From Ensifer sp. IC3342 (GTDB taxonomy: Bacteria; Pseudomonadota; Alphaproteobacteria; Rhizobiales; Rhizobiaceae): a stretch of 64,000 nt of DNA. Under the pieces are notes generated by a model. That model was given only the letters and a program-made list of their open reading frames with translations. It was not told the DNA's origin and ran no database searches. This document shows positions 43,093 through 53,267 of this stretch, piece by piece. The position numbers were made by a program, and so were the translations under genes. The DNA is taken from contig NZ_JADYVE010000001.1 in NCBI RefSeq assembly GCF_020193655.1, forward strand, positions 620,001 through 684,000, read 5' to 3'. Within the stretch, counting starts at the first letter, position 1, and every line of letters begins with the position of its first letter.

Positions 43093-44892
43093 ATGATCAT
43101 CAAGCAACTCTCAGAAACGCTCATCAACCAGATTGCCGCCGGCGAGGTCATCGAGCGCCCTGCCAGCGCTGCCAAGGAATTGATCGAGAATGCGCTCGAC
43201 GCAGGCGCGACAAGGATCGAGATTGCGACCGCGGGCGGCGGCAAGACGCTGCTCAGGGTGACCGACAACGGCAGCGGCATGTCGCCCGCCGATCTCGCCC
43301 TGGCGGTTCAGCGCCATTGCACGTCCAAGATCAGCGACAACCTCACCGATATCCGCACCCTCGGCTTTCGCGGCGAGGCCCTGCCCTCGATCGGGTCGGT
43401 CGCGCGCCTGTCGATCACGACGCGAACGGCCGGCGCCAATGAGGGCGCGGCGATCGCAATCGCAGGCGGAAAGACCGAGGCCGTGCGTCCTTCACCTGCC
43501 AATGTCGGCACCGTAGTCGAGGTGCGCGATCTCTTCTTCGCGACCCCCGCGCGGCTCAAATTCATGAAATCGGAAAAGGCCGAGGCTGCCGCGATTTCCG
43601 AGGTCGTCCGTCGCATGGCGATCGCTTTCCCCAAAGTGCGCTTCGTGCTCTCGGGCTCCGACCGCTCGACCCTGGAGTTCCCCGCCACTGGCGATGACCG
43701 GCTGACTCGGATGGCGCAGGTGCTCGGCAAGGATTTCCGCGACAATGCGATCGAGATTGATGCCGAACGGGAAGACGCCCACCTTGCGGGCTTTGCCGGT
43801 GTTCCGACCTTCAATCGCGGCAACTCGCTTCAACAATATGTCTTCGTCAACGGCCGACCGGTGCAGGACAAGCTCATCCTGTCTGCTATACGCGCCGCCT
43901 ACGCCGAAACCATCCCGCATGGGCGCTACCCGGTTGCCGTCCTGTCGATCGAGCTCGACCCGGCGCTCGTCGATGTCAATGTCCATCCGGCGAAGTCGGA
44001 CGTCCGGTTTCGCGATCCGGGCCTGATCCGGGGACTGCTCATCGGCGCGATCCGTGAGGCGCTCGCACGCGATGGAGACCGTGCCGCGACCACCGGCGCA
44101 AGTGGAATGATGCGCTCCTTCCGACCGGAGATGCAGAGGCCGCCGCAGCCCTGGACGCCTGCGGCGTCGCCCTATCGACCAATGCATTTCGACCAAACAG
44201 CGAACGGCTTCGCAGAGACAATGCAGCGAGCCTTCGCGGAATTCTCGCAGCCGTCGGCACGGTACACCGCTCCAGCCGAAGAAACACGCGGTTCTGACGT
44301 AACTGCTCCGTCGTTTCCGCTTGGCGCTGCGCGTGCGCAGCTCCACGAGAACTACATCGTCGCGCAGACGGATGATGGTCTCGTCATCGTCGACCAGCAC
44401 GCCGCGCACGAACGCCTGGTCTTCGAGACGATGCGGACGGCGCTCCATTCCCGCCCGGTGCCCGCGCAGACCCTGCTCATCCCGGAGATCGTCGATCTTC
44501 CCGAGGACGACTGCGATCGGCTGATGGCGCATGCGGAGGAATTCGCCCGCCTCGGCCTCGCGATCGAACGCTTCGGCCCGGGGGCGATCGCAGTACGCGA
44601 GACGCCGGCGATGCTGGGCGAAATGGATGCGGCCGGTCTGGTGCGACAGCTTGCCGACGAGCTTGCAGAATGGGATACGGCGAACGGCCTTGCCGGGCGG
44701 CTCGAATATCTCGCCGCGACAATGGCCTGCCATGGCTCGGTCCGCTCGGGCCGCCGGATGCGGACGGAGGAGATGAACGCACTGCTTCGCCAGATGGAAG
44801 CGACGCCTGGCTCGGGCCAGTGCAATCATGGCCGGCCGACCTATATCGAGCTGAAGCTTGCGGATATCGAACGCCTCTTCGGTCGTAGCTGA
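43093..44892 (+). CDS. mutL: DNA mismatch repair protein MutL
   Basis: A 599-residue MutL: GHKL ATPase with [20 protein letters not shown] (14-33), DNGSGM and [13 protein letters not shown], a Pro-rich linker (about 335-400), and a C-terminal dimerisation domain. The endonuclease motif DQHA(X)2E(X)4E is intact ([12 protein letters not shown] at about 435-446) along with ACHGSVRSG and CNHGRPT, so this is a nicking MutL, as in organisms without MutH. Start at ATG 43093 ([13 protein letters not shown]) matches the family. Confidence 0.97.
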   Translation: MIIKQLSETLINQIAAGEVIERPASAAKELIENALDAGATRIEIATAGGGKTLLRVTDNGSGMSPADLALAVQRHCTSKISDNLTDIRTLGFRGEALPSIGSVARLSITTRTAGANEGAAIAIAGGKTEAVRPSPANVGTVVEVRDLFFATPARLKFMKSEKAEAAAISEVVRRMAIAFPKVRFVLSGSDRSTLEFPATGDDRLTRMAQVLGKDFRDNAIEIDAEREDAHLAGFAGVPTFNRGNSLQQYVFVNGRPVQDKLILSAIRAAYAETIPHGRYPVAVLSIELDPALVDVNVHPAKSDVRFRDPGLIRGLLIGAIREALARDGDRAATTGASGMMRSFRPEMQRPPQPWTPAASPYRPMHFDQTANGFAETMQRAFAEFSQPSARYTAPAEETRGSDVTAPSFPLGAARAQLHENYIVAQTDDGLVIVDQHAAHERLVFETMRTALHSRPVPAQTLLIPEIVDLPEDDCDRLMAHAEEFARLGLAIERFGPGAIAVRETPAMLGEMDAAGLVRQLADELAEWDTANGLAGRLEYLAATMACHGSVRSGRRMRTEEMNALLRQMEATPGSGQCNHGRPTYIELKLADIERLFGRS

Positions 44893-44982
44893 CGAGCGAT
44901 CGACTGTCCGCCGGTACTGGAGTTTTGCCGGGCACTGGGATAGACCAAGAAGGCAATCGAATTCAGAAGGCAGACACGGGCA

Positions 44983-45216
44983 ATGATGAACCGCTTTGAA
45001 GGAAGTTCCTCGCGCGAGGCGAAGATCCGCTATCTCGATGGCGACTTCCAGATCGTGCTTGCCGGATCACATGTCGTCTGTGCCATGACGGGCAAAGCGA
45101 TCCCGGTGGACGAATTGCGCTATTGGAGCGTCGCCCGGCAGGAGCCCTATATCGACGCGGCCGCCTCCCTCGAAGCGGAAAAACGCGCCGGTGCGCTTCC
45201 CAACCAGCGGCGCTGA
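44983..45216 (+). CDS. DUF2093 family protein
   Basis: A 77-residue protein (MMNRFEGSSSREAKIRYLDG and so on) of the alphaproteobacterial DUF2093 family; the conserved core is the segment FQIVLAGSHVVCAMTGKAIP followed by ELRYWSVARQEPY. The Cys and Trp in this core are family-wide. The role is unknown. It is 90 bases after mutL and 17 bases short of the convergent lpxK stop. Confidence 0.9.
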   Translation: MMNRFEGSSSREAKIRYLDGDFQIVLAGSHVVCAMTGKAIPVDELRYWSVARQEPYIDAAASLEAEKRAGALPNQRR

Positions 45217-45233
45217 ATTCGTTAAGACGCCCG

Positions 45234-46280
45234 TCAGAGAGTTGCTGCTTTGGCCTCCCGCAGCTTGCGCGCCCGCGCGGCGGCAAGCGTCCTGTCGATG
45301 ATTTTGCCGGGCACCGACGGATCGTCGAAGCGCACGTCGATTTCGATCACCTTGCTCTTGGCCGCCAGTTCTCCTGCCCGGCCGTGTCCGGGTTCGAGAC
45401 GGACCATGTCCTTCGATGTGGTGACCAGCGCATAGCCCTGACTCGCGGCGCGATCGAGCAGATCGGCAATTTCGTCGTCGGAGAAGTGGTGATGATCGGG
45501 AAAGCTCCGCGTCTCCTCGATGATTGCACCCGTCTCGCGCACGGTCCGGAAAAATTTCTCCGGATCGGCGATACCGGCCCAGGCAAGAACCTTGACGCCT
45601 GCAAGCTGCCCGTCGTCGATCCGGATGGTTTCCGCCGCATAGACGGGCTTGCCTGCCCGAGCCGCGCGGCGGACCAGCGGGTCGGCCGCAGATCCGTTAC
45701 CGATCTTCAGGAGCGCCGTTGCGTGCCGCAACTGGTCGCTGATGGGTGCGCGAACCGGTCCCGAGGGAACCAGGTGTCCATTGCCGATGCCGCGCCCGGA
45801 ATCGACCACAAGCAAGGCGAAGTCGAATGCAAGACGCGCGCTCTGGAAGCCGTCGTCCATGATGATGATGTCGGCGCCTTCGGCCGCGAGCTTGTGGGCG
45901 CCCTCGACGCGGCGGCGGCAGACAACGGTCAAGGCTTCACGCGCGAGCAGCAACGGCTCGTCGCCGACGTCGCGGGCACGGTGGTGATGCGGGTCGACGA
46001 TCGTCGTGACGTCCAGCGAGCCGCCATAGCCGCGGCTCAAGAAGCCGGGCTTCAGCCCCTTCGCCTTGGCCGCTCGGGCAAGCGCGATGGCGGTCGGCGT
46101 CTTTCCAGCTCCACCGACGGTGAAGTTGCCGACGCAGACGAGCGGCACCGGCGCCGAGGCGCGGCGGGCACGATCCATGCGCATTCCGGCAATGCGCCCA
46201 TAAACCCAGGAAAACGGCCAAAGCGCATAGGCGCGCCAATCGGCCTTGGTCCACCAGAACGGTGGCGCTTCTGAAACCAT
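45234..46280 (-). CDS. lpxK: Tetraacyldisaccharide 4'-kinase
   Basis: Phosphorylates the 4' position of the lipid A disaccharide precursor at the inner membrane. The 348-residue product has an N-terminal hydrophobic/amphipathic segment (about 12-32) and Walker [15 protein letters not shown] (about 51-64), then the LSRGYGGS and DDGFQS motifs typical of LpxK. Last gene of waaA-HAD-lpxK; the 142-base gap after the HAD gene shows no feature I can name. Rhizobial lipid A often loses this phosphate later, but the kinase is still needed in the pathway. Confidence 0.95.
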   Translation of the reverse strand: MVSEAPPFWWTKADWRAYALWPFSWVYGRIAGMRMDRARRASAPVPLVCVGNFTVGGAGKTPTAIALARAAKAKGLKPGFLSRGYGGSLDVTTIVDPHHHRARDVGDEPLLLAREALTVVCRRRVEGAHKLAAEGADIIIMDDGFQSARLAFDFALLVVDSGRGIGNGHLVPSGPVRAPISDQLRHATALLKIGNGSAADPLVRRAARAGKPVYAAETIRIDDGQLAGVKVLAWAGIADPEKFFRTVRETGAIIEETRSFPDHHHFSDDEIADLLDRAASQGYALVTTSKDMVRLEPGHGRAGELAAKSKVIEIDVRFDDPSVPGKIIDRTLAAARARKLREAKAATL

Positions 46281-46422
46281 TCTGCCTAATCTGCCTCCAC
46301 GACCTGCCCTGCCCCCAAACCGGCCAGGAAAGCCCCCTACAGCGCAGCCGCGCTGGACTGAATGACGCGAGGGACAAAAAACGTCAGAATGGGAAAAAAG
46401 GCAAGCCGGCCGGTGCCCAGGC

Positions 46423-47127
46423 CTATAGCACCGCCTCCAGCTCCGTTATGTCGGCCAGGCAATGGTCCGAGGCCGCGGCAAGAGATTGGCGCGAGCCCGT
46501 ACCGGTGAGCACGGCGACCGTCAGACCGACGCCGGCACTACGCCCCATGTGCATGTCGTGATTGTTGTCGCCGACGACCGCCACCTGATGCGGCTCCAGC
46601 CCCGTCGCCGCGCAAAAACCCAGCACCATGCCCGGCTCCGGCTTGACGCCATGGCCACTGTCATAACCGGCAACGTAGTGCAGGTAACTATCGAAACCGA
46701 AGCGCCTGGCGGTTTCCCGGATCGACTTTTCATTGTCACTCGAGGCGACACCGAGGCGATAGCCTTTCGCGTGAAGCCCGGCAAAGAAGACGCCAAGATC
46801 GGTCACCGGCACGGCATAGTCCGCAGACCGCGCAAAGAGGCTGTCGAAAAGCGTCGTCAATTCCTCGACCGTGAAAGGCGCGCCGGCGCCAACCATGCCG
46901 GTGGCGATTTCCACCGTATTGCCGGCGGCAAGCAGGCTGTCGGGCGCAACAAAGCCGCTGTCCGGGTCCATTCCGCCTGCCTGAAGCAGCACCCTAGCGA
47001 GCGTCTCGTCGCCCTTCGAGGCGATGCGCGCCAATTCGTAGTTCACCGGCACCCAGCTCTTCACGTAGTCGAGAAGCGTCCCGTCCTTGTCGAACAAGAT
47101 GCCGACGATGGTTTTCGATGCGACCAT
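46423..47127 (-). CDS. HAD-superfamily phosphatase (phosphoglycolate phosphatase-like)
   Basis: A 234-residue HAD hydrolase with all four motifs: nucleophile [10 protein letters not shown] (I), VASSDN (II), KPEPGMV (III) and [12 protein letters not shown] (IV). The cap lies between motifs I and II, as in the Gph/PGP group. ATG 47127 is 23 bases after the waaA stop; the longer frame to 47640 is antisense-frame sequence through waaA. It sits between waaA and lpxK in rhizobia, which suggests a role tied to Kdo/lipid A, but substrate cannot be read from the sequence. Confidence 0.9.
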   Translation of the reverse strand: MVASKTIVGILFDKDGTLLDYVKSWVPVNYELARIASKGDETLARVLLQAGGMDPDSGFVAPDSLLAAGNTVEIATGMVGAGAPFTVEELTTLFDSLFARSADYAVPVTDLGVFFAGLHAKGYRLGVASSDNEKSIRETARRFGFDSYLHYVAGYDSGHGVKPEPGMVLGFCAATGLEPHQVAVVGDNNHDMHMGRSAGVGLTVAVLTGTGSRQSLAAASDHCLADITELEAVL

Positions 47128-47150
47128 GATCCGATCCGCAAATTGGCGCT

Positions 47151-48464
47151 TCAGCCTTCGACGCGCGGCTCCAGCCGTGCCTTCACGACCAGCGGGTTGA
47201 TATATGGCTCGAGCCCCTTGATCGTCGCCGTCAACGCGCCACGCATCTGTTGCACGCTTTCGAGACCGGCGTCTATCATCGAGCGACGCATGTCGTCGTT
47301 GACGAGCAGATAATTGACACCCTTGGCCAGCATCTCGACATCGCGCACGATCTTGGCGCTGCCGTTCTTGGCAAGCATCTGATAGGTGTCGCGGAAATTC
47401 TGGACATTGCCGCCCGAAAGCACCGCACAGCCGAGCATGGCCGGTTCCAGCGGGTTCTGACCGCCTTCGGCAAAGAGCGAGCGACCGACGAAGGCGACCT
47501 CGGTAAGGCGTAGATAGAGGCCCATCTCGCCGATCGTGTCGCCGAGGAAAATATCGACGTCCGGCGTCAGCGGGTCGTTGCGCGTCCGCCGCGCGACCTT
47601 CAGTCCCTTGGCGACCAGTGCCGCCTCGATCGCGTCGCATCGCTCGGGGTGGCGCGGGACGATGATCGTCAGGAGACTGGTCCTGTCCTTCAATGCGCGG
47701 TGAACTGTCGCAGCGGCATTCTCTTCGCCTTCGAAGGTAGAGATCGCCGCCCAGGTCTTACGCGCCCCGATCTGCTGGCGATACTCCTTGAGCGCCTTCG
47801 GATCATGCGGCGGGGCGTCGGTATCGACCTTGAGATTGCCGGAGACCATGACCGGGAGCGCGCCGAGCGTGCGAAAGCGTTCCGCGTCGACGTCGGATTG
47901 CGCGATGACGAGTGCCAGGTTCTCGAAGAGCGCCTCGGCGAGCGAGGGCCGCTTTTTCCAACGCGCGAAGGTGCGGTCCGAAAGACGGCCGTTTACCAGG
48001 ACCTGCGGGATGTGCCGGCTGCCGAGTTCGACGATGGTCATCGGCCAGATTTCCGACTCCGCAATGATCGCCAGGTCCGGCTCCCAATAGTCGAGGAAGC
48101 GGCTTACGGCCGGCTTGAAATCGAGCGGCACGTATTGGTGAACGACGGCAGAACCCAGTCGCTCAGCAGCCACCCGGGCCGACGTCGTCGTACCGGTAGT
48201 CAGCACCACGGCGATCCCGCGGCGGCGGATTTCCTTGACCAAGGATGTGACGGCGACCGTTTCGCCGACGCTCGCGGCATGAAACCAGACAAGCGGTCCT
48301 TGCGGGCGCGGCGCACTCGCATAGCCGTAGCGCTCGCGGCGGCGTGTCGGATCCTCCTTGCCTTTCGCCGCGCGTATGGCGAGGTAGGACCAGACCAGGG
48401 GATAGATCGCCGTCCCGATCCAACGATAGCTGGAAAGCGCAAGCCGTGCACGAAGGCTGCTCAT
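47151..48464 (-). CDS. waaA: 3-deoxy-D-manno-octulosonic acid transferase
   Basis: Adds Kdo to the lipid A precursor from CMP-Kdo, at the inner membrane. The 437-residue GT-B enzyme has the N-terminal membrane-associated segment (about 14-32), the segment WFHAASVGETVAVTSLVKEI with the proposed catalytic Glu, ESEIWP, and a C-terminal donor-binding part with EGGQNPLEPAMLG. Followed 23 bases later by a HAD gene and then lpxK; together they are a lipid A assembly unit. Confidence 0.96.
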   Translation of the reverse strand: MSSLRARLALSSYRWIGTAIYPLVWSYLAIRAAKGKEDPTRRRERYGYASAPRPQGPLVWFHAASVGETVAVTSLVKEIRRRGIAVVLTTGTTTSARVAAERLGSAVVHQYVPLDFKPAVSRFLDYWEPDLAIIAESEIWPMTIVELGSRHIPQVLVNGRLSDRTFARWKKRPSLAEALFENLALVIAQSDVDAERFRTLGALPVMVSGNLKVDTDAPPHDPKALKEYRQQIGARKTWAAISTFEGEENAAATVHRALKDRTSLLTIIVPRHPERCDAIEAALVAKGLKVARRTRNDPLTPDVDIFLGDTIGEMGLYLRLTEVAFVGRSLFAEGGQNPLEPAMLGCAVLSGGNVQNFRDTYQMLAKNGSAKIVRDVEMLAKGVNYLLVNDDMRRSMIDAGLESVQQMRGALTATIKGLEPYINPLVVKARLEPRVEG

Positions 48465-48555
48465 GAATACGCGCCCTCGCCCATGTGCAACTTGACACGG
48501 ATGTCATGCACAGTCCGGGCGCAGGCGCGCCGTGCGCGTCCGAACGACATCGACA

Positions 48556-48792
48556 TCAATCATTTTCCGGGTCGAGCAGCCGATGCATATGAACGATGAA
48601 ATAGCGCATGTGCGCGTTGTCGACCGTCATCTGCGCCTTGGCCTTCCAGGCGGTATGAGCGCTGTCGTAATCGGGAAAGATGCCAACGATATCCAGCTTG
48701 TCCAGGTCGCGAAATTCGACATTCTTAAGCGTCGTCAGTTCACCGCCGAAGACAAGATGCAAACGTTGCTTTTTCACGGAGTCTTGAGCCAT
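48556..48792 (-). CDS. DUF4170 family protein
   Basis: A 78-residue protein (MAQDSVKKQRLHLVFGGELT and so on) matching the small DUF4170 family: LHLVFGGELTTL, then VGIFPDYDSAHTAWKAKAQ and the C-terminal RYFIVHMHRLLDP. Start at ATG 48792 after GGAA; an in-frame ATG at 48843 would add 17 unlike residues. Located just before waaA on the same strand, as in other rhizobia. Function unknown. Confidence 0.88.
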   Translation of the reverse strand: MAQDSVKKQRLHLVFGGELTTLKNVEFRDLDKLDIVGIFPDYDSAHTAWKAKAQMTVDNAHMRYFIVHMHRLLDPEND

Positions 48793-48846
48793 CGTAATTC
48801 CATTTTTTCTTGAAGGGTGTTGATTTGCGGCATTCGCCTCCAAAGG

Positions 48847-49665
48847 TCAATGGGGCTCCAAGGGGCGGGAGGCGGCAAGCAAGGCCGGCAGCACCGGCCT
48901 TGAGGCCGCGCCAAGAATCCCGTGCGTGACAATGGGGCGATTATAGGACAAAGGCAGGCCGTCGAGCCCGCAGAGCGCACCACCTGCCCGCGCAAGAATG
49001 AGGTCGGCAGCGGCAAGATCCCAGTCGTGCGAGTTCTTTTTCACGATCGTTCCGTCAATCCGTCCATCCGCGATCATCGCCAGCCGATAGGCAAGTGACG
49101 GTACATGCGGAACCCGCGCGATTTCTTCGCGATAGGGGGAAGCCAACTTGCCGACCAAGTCCTCGGCCATTGCGACCTTCAGCGTCTCCTGACGCTCGGG
49201 CACGCGCACAGCGATCGCGGCGCCATTCTTTAGCGCCTCGCCGTCGCGGGTCGCCTGAAAAACCTCGCCGAGCGCCGGCGCATAGAGCGCGGCCGCAACC
49301 GGCTGGCCCCGATGGACGACGGCGACGCTCACACACCAAAGATCGCGGCCGGCGATGAAGGCACGCGTTCCATCGATGGGATCGACCACGAACACGCTCT
49401 CCCGGGAGAGCCGGCTTTCGTCATCATCGGTCTCCTCTGAAAGCCAGCCATAGTCGGGTCGCCCACCAACCAACCTTGTCCTGAGGATGTCGTTGGCGGC
49501 GAGGTCGGCCTCGCTCACTGGAGAGCGGCCCTCGTTCTTCCAGCGCACGTCAAAGCTCTTGCGAAAATATCCGAGCGCCGTGTCGCCTGCGGCGATCGCC
49601 GCAGCGAGGATCAGCTCAAGGTCCTCGCTCCAGGCAGGCGGGAGCGGTCGGGCTGGTTCTGACAT
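48847..49665 (-). CDS. Inositol monophosphatase-family protein (CysQ/HisN-like)
   Basis: A 272-residue Mg2+-dependent phosphatase: metal-binding residues in WLSEETDDDE, FVVDPIDGTRAF (about 91-102) and HDWDLAAADLIL near the C-terminus. The family includes 3'(2'),5'-bisphosphate nucleotidase (CysQ), histidinol phosphatase and inositol monophosphatase; sequence alone does not separate them. Same strand as DUF4170 and waaA, 54 bases before the former. Confidence 0.9.
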   Translation of the reverse strand: MSEPARPLPPAWSEDLELILAAAIAAGDTALGYFRKSFDVRWKNEGRSPVSEADLAANDILRTRLVGGRPDYGWLSEETDDDESRLSRESVFVVDPIDGTRAFIAGRDLWCVSVAVVHRGQPVAAALYAPALGEVFQATRDGEALKNGAAIAVRVPERQETLKVAMAEDLVGKLASPYREEIARVPHVPSLAYRLAMIADGRIDGTIVKKNSHDWDLAAADLILARAGGALCGLDGLPLSYNRPIVTHGILGAASRPVLPALLAASRPLEPH

Positions 49666-49724
49666 TCAACTCCATACGCACGAGACCGGCCCGCGCGCCT
49701 CAATGTTGGCGGAACACGCCGCCC

Positions 49725-49825
49725 CAGCGCCGCGCGCCCAATCAGACGCGCAAAGGTCGCTGTAGCACTTTGAATTGCTGCATGTCTTTGTCCTTAAATC
49801 GGGGTCGATTTAAGGAGACATGCAG
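49725..49825 (+). repeat. Mosaic palindromic repeat copy 7
   Basis: Full copy: first module (CAGCGCCGCGCGCCCAATC through GGTCGCTGTAGCAC), linker TTTGAATTGCTG, hairpin CTGCATGTCT...TCCTTAAATCG with CGATTTAAGGAGACATGCAG. It ends seven bases before the pmbA stop and separates pmbA from the phosphatase gene. Confidence 0.88.
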
Positions 49826-49831
49826 TAGCGA

Positions 49832-51178
49832 TCAGGTTCCGGCAAGCGTCATGCCTTCGATGGCGAGGGTCGGCGCGGCAATGCCGAATTTCCTGTCGAT
49901 ATCATCGGCAGGCGTCAGAGCCATGAACATCTGCTTGAGATTAGACGCAATCGTTACCTCGGACACGGGGAAAGTGACTTCGCCGTTCTCAATCCAGAAC
50001 CCGGAGGCGCCACGGCTATATTCCCCCGTCACCATGTTCACGCCCTGGCCGATGAGCTCGGTGACGTAGAAACCCGTTCCAACGCTCTTTATCAGATCGT
50101 CGCGCGAGATTGTTCCGGGTTCGAGCGCGAGGTTGGTCGAGGCGGGATTGACCGTAGGGCCGCCACGAACGCCGCGCCCATTGGTTTCAAGCCCCAGTTC
50201 CTTGGCCGCCGAGGTAGACAGGAACCAGTGCTGCAGCACACCGTCCTCGATCATCGACAGTTTCGAACCGCTCACCCCCTCGCCATCGAAGGGGCGTGAC
50301 GAGGCGCCGCGGATGATCAGCGGATCATCGGTCACCTCAATGCCGGCCTTCATGATCTGCTTGCCCATCATATCGCGCAGGAAGCTCGTCTTGCGTGCCA
50401 CCGACGCACCGTTGATCGCACCGGCCAGATGGCCGACGAAACCGCGTGCCATGCGCGGGTCGAAGACAACGGTGACGTTCTTTGCCGTCGGAACCTGGCG
50501 CGGGTTCAGGCGTGCAACAGCCCGTTCGCCTGCGACACGGCCAATGTCCTCGGCCGTTCGCAAATCATCGAAATAGAGGCGACTGTCGAAATCGTAGTCG
50601 CGCTCCATCTTCGTGCCCTCGCCAGCGATAGCGCTGACGGAGCGGCCGAAGCGGGTTGCCATGTAGGAGCCGGAGAAACCATGCGAGGTGGCAAGAACGA
50701 GCCCGCCCATGCCGGCCGAGGCACCGGCACCGCTCGAATTGGTGACGCCGGATACGGCAAGGGCCGCCTCCTCGGCGGCAAGCGCAGCCTCCGTCAGCAT
50801 TTCGGTCGACACTTCGCTGCCATCGAAGAGATCGAGGTCCGGGTAGGATGTCGCAAGCCGGCCGGAATCCGCAAGCGACGCGTATGGATCCTCGGGCGAG
50901 GCCTTGGCCATAGCGACTGCGCGCTCGGCAAGCACCCTCAGATCGAAACCGGGATTGGCCGAGACGCTTGCAACCCGGCGCCCGACGAAGACCCTGAGCG
51001 AAAAGTCATCGCTTTCAGAGGCTTCCGTCGCTTCGACCTTGCCAAGGCGGACAGAAACGGAGCGGGAGCGGCCGCGTACGACCACCGCATCCGCCGCGTC
51101 CGCGCCGGCCCGGCGCGCGAGTTCGACAAGCTCGGCGGCTTGCTTCTCCAGAGCTGCGGAATCGATCATCTCAGACAT
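49832..51178 (-). CDS. pmbA: TldE/PmbA metalloprotease subunit
   Basis: A 448-residue PmbA (TldE), the non-metal-binding partner in the TldD/TldE protease that degrades unfolded peptides and matures some modified peptides. Typical segments are TNSSGAGASAGMGGLVLATS and, in the C-terminal half, NGRGVRGGPTVNPASTNLAL with GEYSRGASGFWIENG. TldD's HExxxH is absent, as expected for this subunit. ATG 51178 (MSEMIDSAALEK) has AAAGG seven bases upstream. tldD is not in the window. Confidence 0.94.
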   Translation of the reverse strand: MSEMIDSAALEKQAAELVELARRAGADAADAVVVRGRSRSVSVRLGKVEATEASESDDFSLRVFVGRRVASVSANPGFDLRVLAERAVAMAKASPEDPYASLADSGRLATSYPDLDLFDGSEVSTEMLTEAALAAEEAALAVSGVTNSSGAGASAGMGGLVLATSHGFSGSYMATRFGRSVSAIAGEGTKMERDYDFDSRLYFDDLRTAEDIGRVAGERAVARLNPRQVPTAKNVTVVFDPRMARGFVGHLAGAINGASVARKTSFLRDMMGKQIMKAGIEVTDDPLIIRGASSRPFDGEGVSGSKLSMIEDGVLQHWFLSTSAAKELGLETNGRGVRGGPTVNPASTNLALEPGTISRDDLIKSVGTGFYVTELIGQGVNMVTGEYSRGASGFWIENGEVTFPVSEVTIASNLKQMFMALTPADDIDRKFGIAAPTLAIEGMTLAGT

Positions 51179-51328
51179 GATTTGGCCTTTCATTCCTGCC
51201 CCATTTATTGTGCACTGAACAATGCATCAAGGGTATCTTCGTGATTCCTGCCCCAGCATCCAAATGATATCCGGCAGAAGGTCCTGCGTGCGGGGCCTGT
51301 GGCAGCCGTGACAGCGAGAGCATCGAGC

Positions 51329-53188
51329 ATGCAAACGACATCGTTTCTTTATACCCAGGCGCTAATGCTGCTCGGCGGCGCCGTGCTTGCGGCACCGATC
51401 TTCAAGCGCCTGGGGCTCGGCACGATTCTCGGCTATCTCGCAGCCGGTATCGTGATCGGCCCGGTCGCGCAATCAATTACCGAGGGCGAGGAGATCCTGC
51501 ACGTTTCGGAACTCGGAGTCGTGTTCCTGCTCTTCGTCATTGGTCTGGAATTGAAGCCATCGCGCCTGTGGCAAATGCGGCGCGACATCTTCGGGCTGGG
51601 TGCGGCGCAGGTTGTCGTGACCGGCCTCGCTCTCTCCCTCCTGATCGCGTTCGCCGGCCTTCTCGAATGGAGGGGAAGCATCATTGCCGGTTTTGGGCTC
51701 GCGCTGTCGTCGACGGCCTTTGCAATGCAGATCCTCGACGAGAGCAACGACACCAATACGCGCTACGGCCAGCGCGCCTTCTCCATCCTGCTGCTGCAGG
51801 ACTTGGCGATCGTCCCGCTGCTCGCTCTGATCCCATTGATGGCAGCGCAGGCACCGGAAGACGCGACGACGCCGTTCCAGGACTTCGCGATTGCGGTCAG
51901 TGCCGTCGCCATCCTCTTCTTCGCGGGTCGTTATCTGCTCAATCCGCTCTTCCAGATGATCGCCCGCACCGGGGCGCGTGATGTCATGATCGCTGCAGCC
52001 CTTCTTGTCGTCATGGGCGCGGCGACATTGATGCAGCTTGCCGGTCTTTCCATGGCCATGGGCGCCTTTCTCGCCGGCGTGCTCTTGGCGGAATCGTCCT
52101 ATCGCCACGAGCTCGAAGCCGACATCGAGCCCTTTCGCGGCATCCTCCAGGCGCTGTTCTTCATGGCCGTCGGTCTATCGCTGGAACTCGACGTCATCGT
52201 CGAAAACTATCTCCTGATCATTGCCGCGGTGCCGTTGCTGATGCTGGTCAAGAGCCTCGCGCTCTACTGGCTTTGCCGGATGACCGGGTCCCGCCACAAC
52301 GACGCGCTGCGCATCGGCCTTCTTCTGCCCCAGGGCGGCGAGTTCGGCTTCGTACTTTTCACCGCGGCCGCCGCCGCAGGGGTCTTTTCACAAGGAACCT
52401 CTTCGCTGCTCGTCGCAATCGTGACGCTGTCGATGGCGCTGACACCGGTCGCAGCCATGCTCTCGAAGCGCCTGATGCACGAACAGGACGAGATGGCCGA
52501 CGAGATCGAGGAGGACTTCGAGGGCGCCGGCGCCGATGTGCTGATGATCGGCTTCTCGCGTTTCGCACAGATTGCCTCACAGATCCTTCTCGCCGGTGGC
52601 CGCGACGTGACCATCATCGATCACTCCGCCGCGCGCGTGCGCCAGGCCGCGACCTTCGGCTTCCGCATCTATTTCGGCGACGGCACCCGGCTCGACGTGC
52701 TTAGAGCCGCGGGCATCCAGCGCGCCAAGATCGTCGCGGTCTGCACGCAGAAGAAGGAAACGACGGACAGGATCATCAATCTCGTTCGGGCCGAATACCC
52801 GAACGCCCGTATCTTCGCCCGATCCTACGACCGACTGCACACGCTGGAGTTGCGCGCAAGGGGCGTCGACTACGAGCTGCGCGAGACGTTCGAATCCGGC
52901 CTGCTCTTTGGTCGCAAGACGCTGGAAGCGCTGGGCGTGGGCGACGACGAAGCAATCGCCATCATGGACGATATCCGCCGTCGCGACGAAGCGCGGCTCG
53001 TTCTGCAGGAGGCCGAGGGCATCTCCGCTGGCCGCGACATGCTGCACTCGCGGCCGGTGAGACCCGAACCGCTGGTCAAGCCGAAGCGTGAGGTGAATCA
53101 CACGGCCGACACCGAGGAGCGGATCCTGCCGAGCCTTCCGGCCGAGGATCGGCAGCAGAAGGACGAGACATTGGCGCGGACCGACTGA
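51329..53188 (+). CDS. CPA2 (KefB/YbaL-type) cation:proton antiporter with RCK domain
   Basis: A 619-residue antiporter. The N-terminal transport domain has about twelve helices (residues 1-385) beginning LYTQALMLLGGAVLAAPIFK, with the segment FGLALSSTAFAMQILDE and a helix LLLQDLAIVPLLALIP. An RCK/TrkA-N domain follows (about 395-520), where the nucleotide loop reads MIGFSRFAQIASQILL: two of the three usual glycines (GxGxxG) are Ser and Ala. This may alter nucleotide binding. The acidic linker EEDFEGAG precedes it. ATG 51329 is preferred over a GTG at 51299/51308. K+ efflux or Na+/H+ exchange is by family. Confidence 0.92.
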   Translation: MQTTSFLYTQALMLLGGAVLAAPIFKRLGLGTILGYLAAGIVIGPVAQSITEGEEILHVSELGVVFLLFVIGLELKPSRLWQMRRDIFGLGAAQVVVTGLALSLLIAFAGLLEWRGSIIAGFGLALSSTAFAMQILDESNDTNTRYGQRAFSILLLQDLAIVPLLALIPLMAAQAPEDATTPFQDFAIAVSAVAILFFAGRYLLNPLFQMIARTGARDVMIAAALLVVMGAATLMQLAGLSMAMGAFLAGVLLAESSYRHELEADIEPFRGILQALFFMAVGLSLELDVIVENYLLIIAAVPLLMLVKSLALYWLCRMTGSRHNDALRIGLLLPQGGEFGFVLFTAAAAAGVFSQGTSSLLVAIVTLSMALTPVAAMLSKRLMHEQDEMADEIEEDFEGAGADVLMIGFSRFAQIASQILLAGGRDVTIIDHSAARVRQAATFGFRIYFGDGTRLDVLRAAGIQRAKIVAVCTQKKETTDRIINLVRAEYPNARIFARSYDRLHTLELRARGVDYELRETFESGLLFGRKTLEALGVGDDEAIAIMDDIRRRDEARLVLQEAEGISAGRDMLHSRPVRPEPLVKPKREVNHTADTEERILPSLPAEDRQQKDETLARTD

Positions 53189-53206
53189 CAGAGGATTCGC
53201 TAGGGA

Positions 53207-53247
53207 GCAATTCCAGGAAAAGTGTGTAACGGTTTTCCTGGAATTGC
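53207..53247 (+). repeat. 15-bp perfect inverted repeat after the antiporter gene
   Basis: GCAATTCCAGGAAAA (53207-53221) and TTTTCCTGGAATTGC (53233-53247) with loop GTGTGTAACGG. Its form (GTGTG...CGGTTTTCC around GGAATTGC) recalls a common rhizobial intergenic palindrome, different from the mosaic family. It lies 18 bases past the antiporter stop and 20 before the patatin stop, so it may also end both transcripts. Confidence 0.75.
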
Positions 53248-53267
53248 GTAACTTCGAAGAGCAGGCA

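Noticed and set aside
46462..47313. 283-codon plus-strand ORF
   Set aside because: Antisense of the HAD phosphatase and waaA; both have diagnostic motifs.
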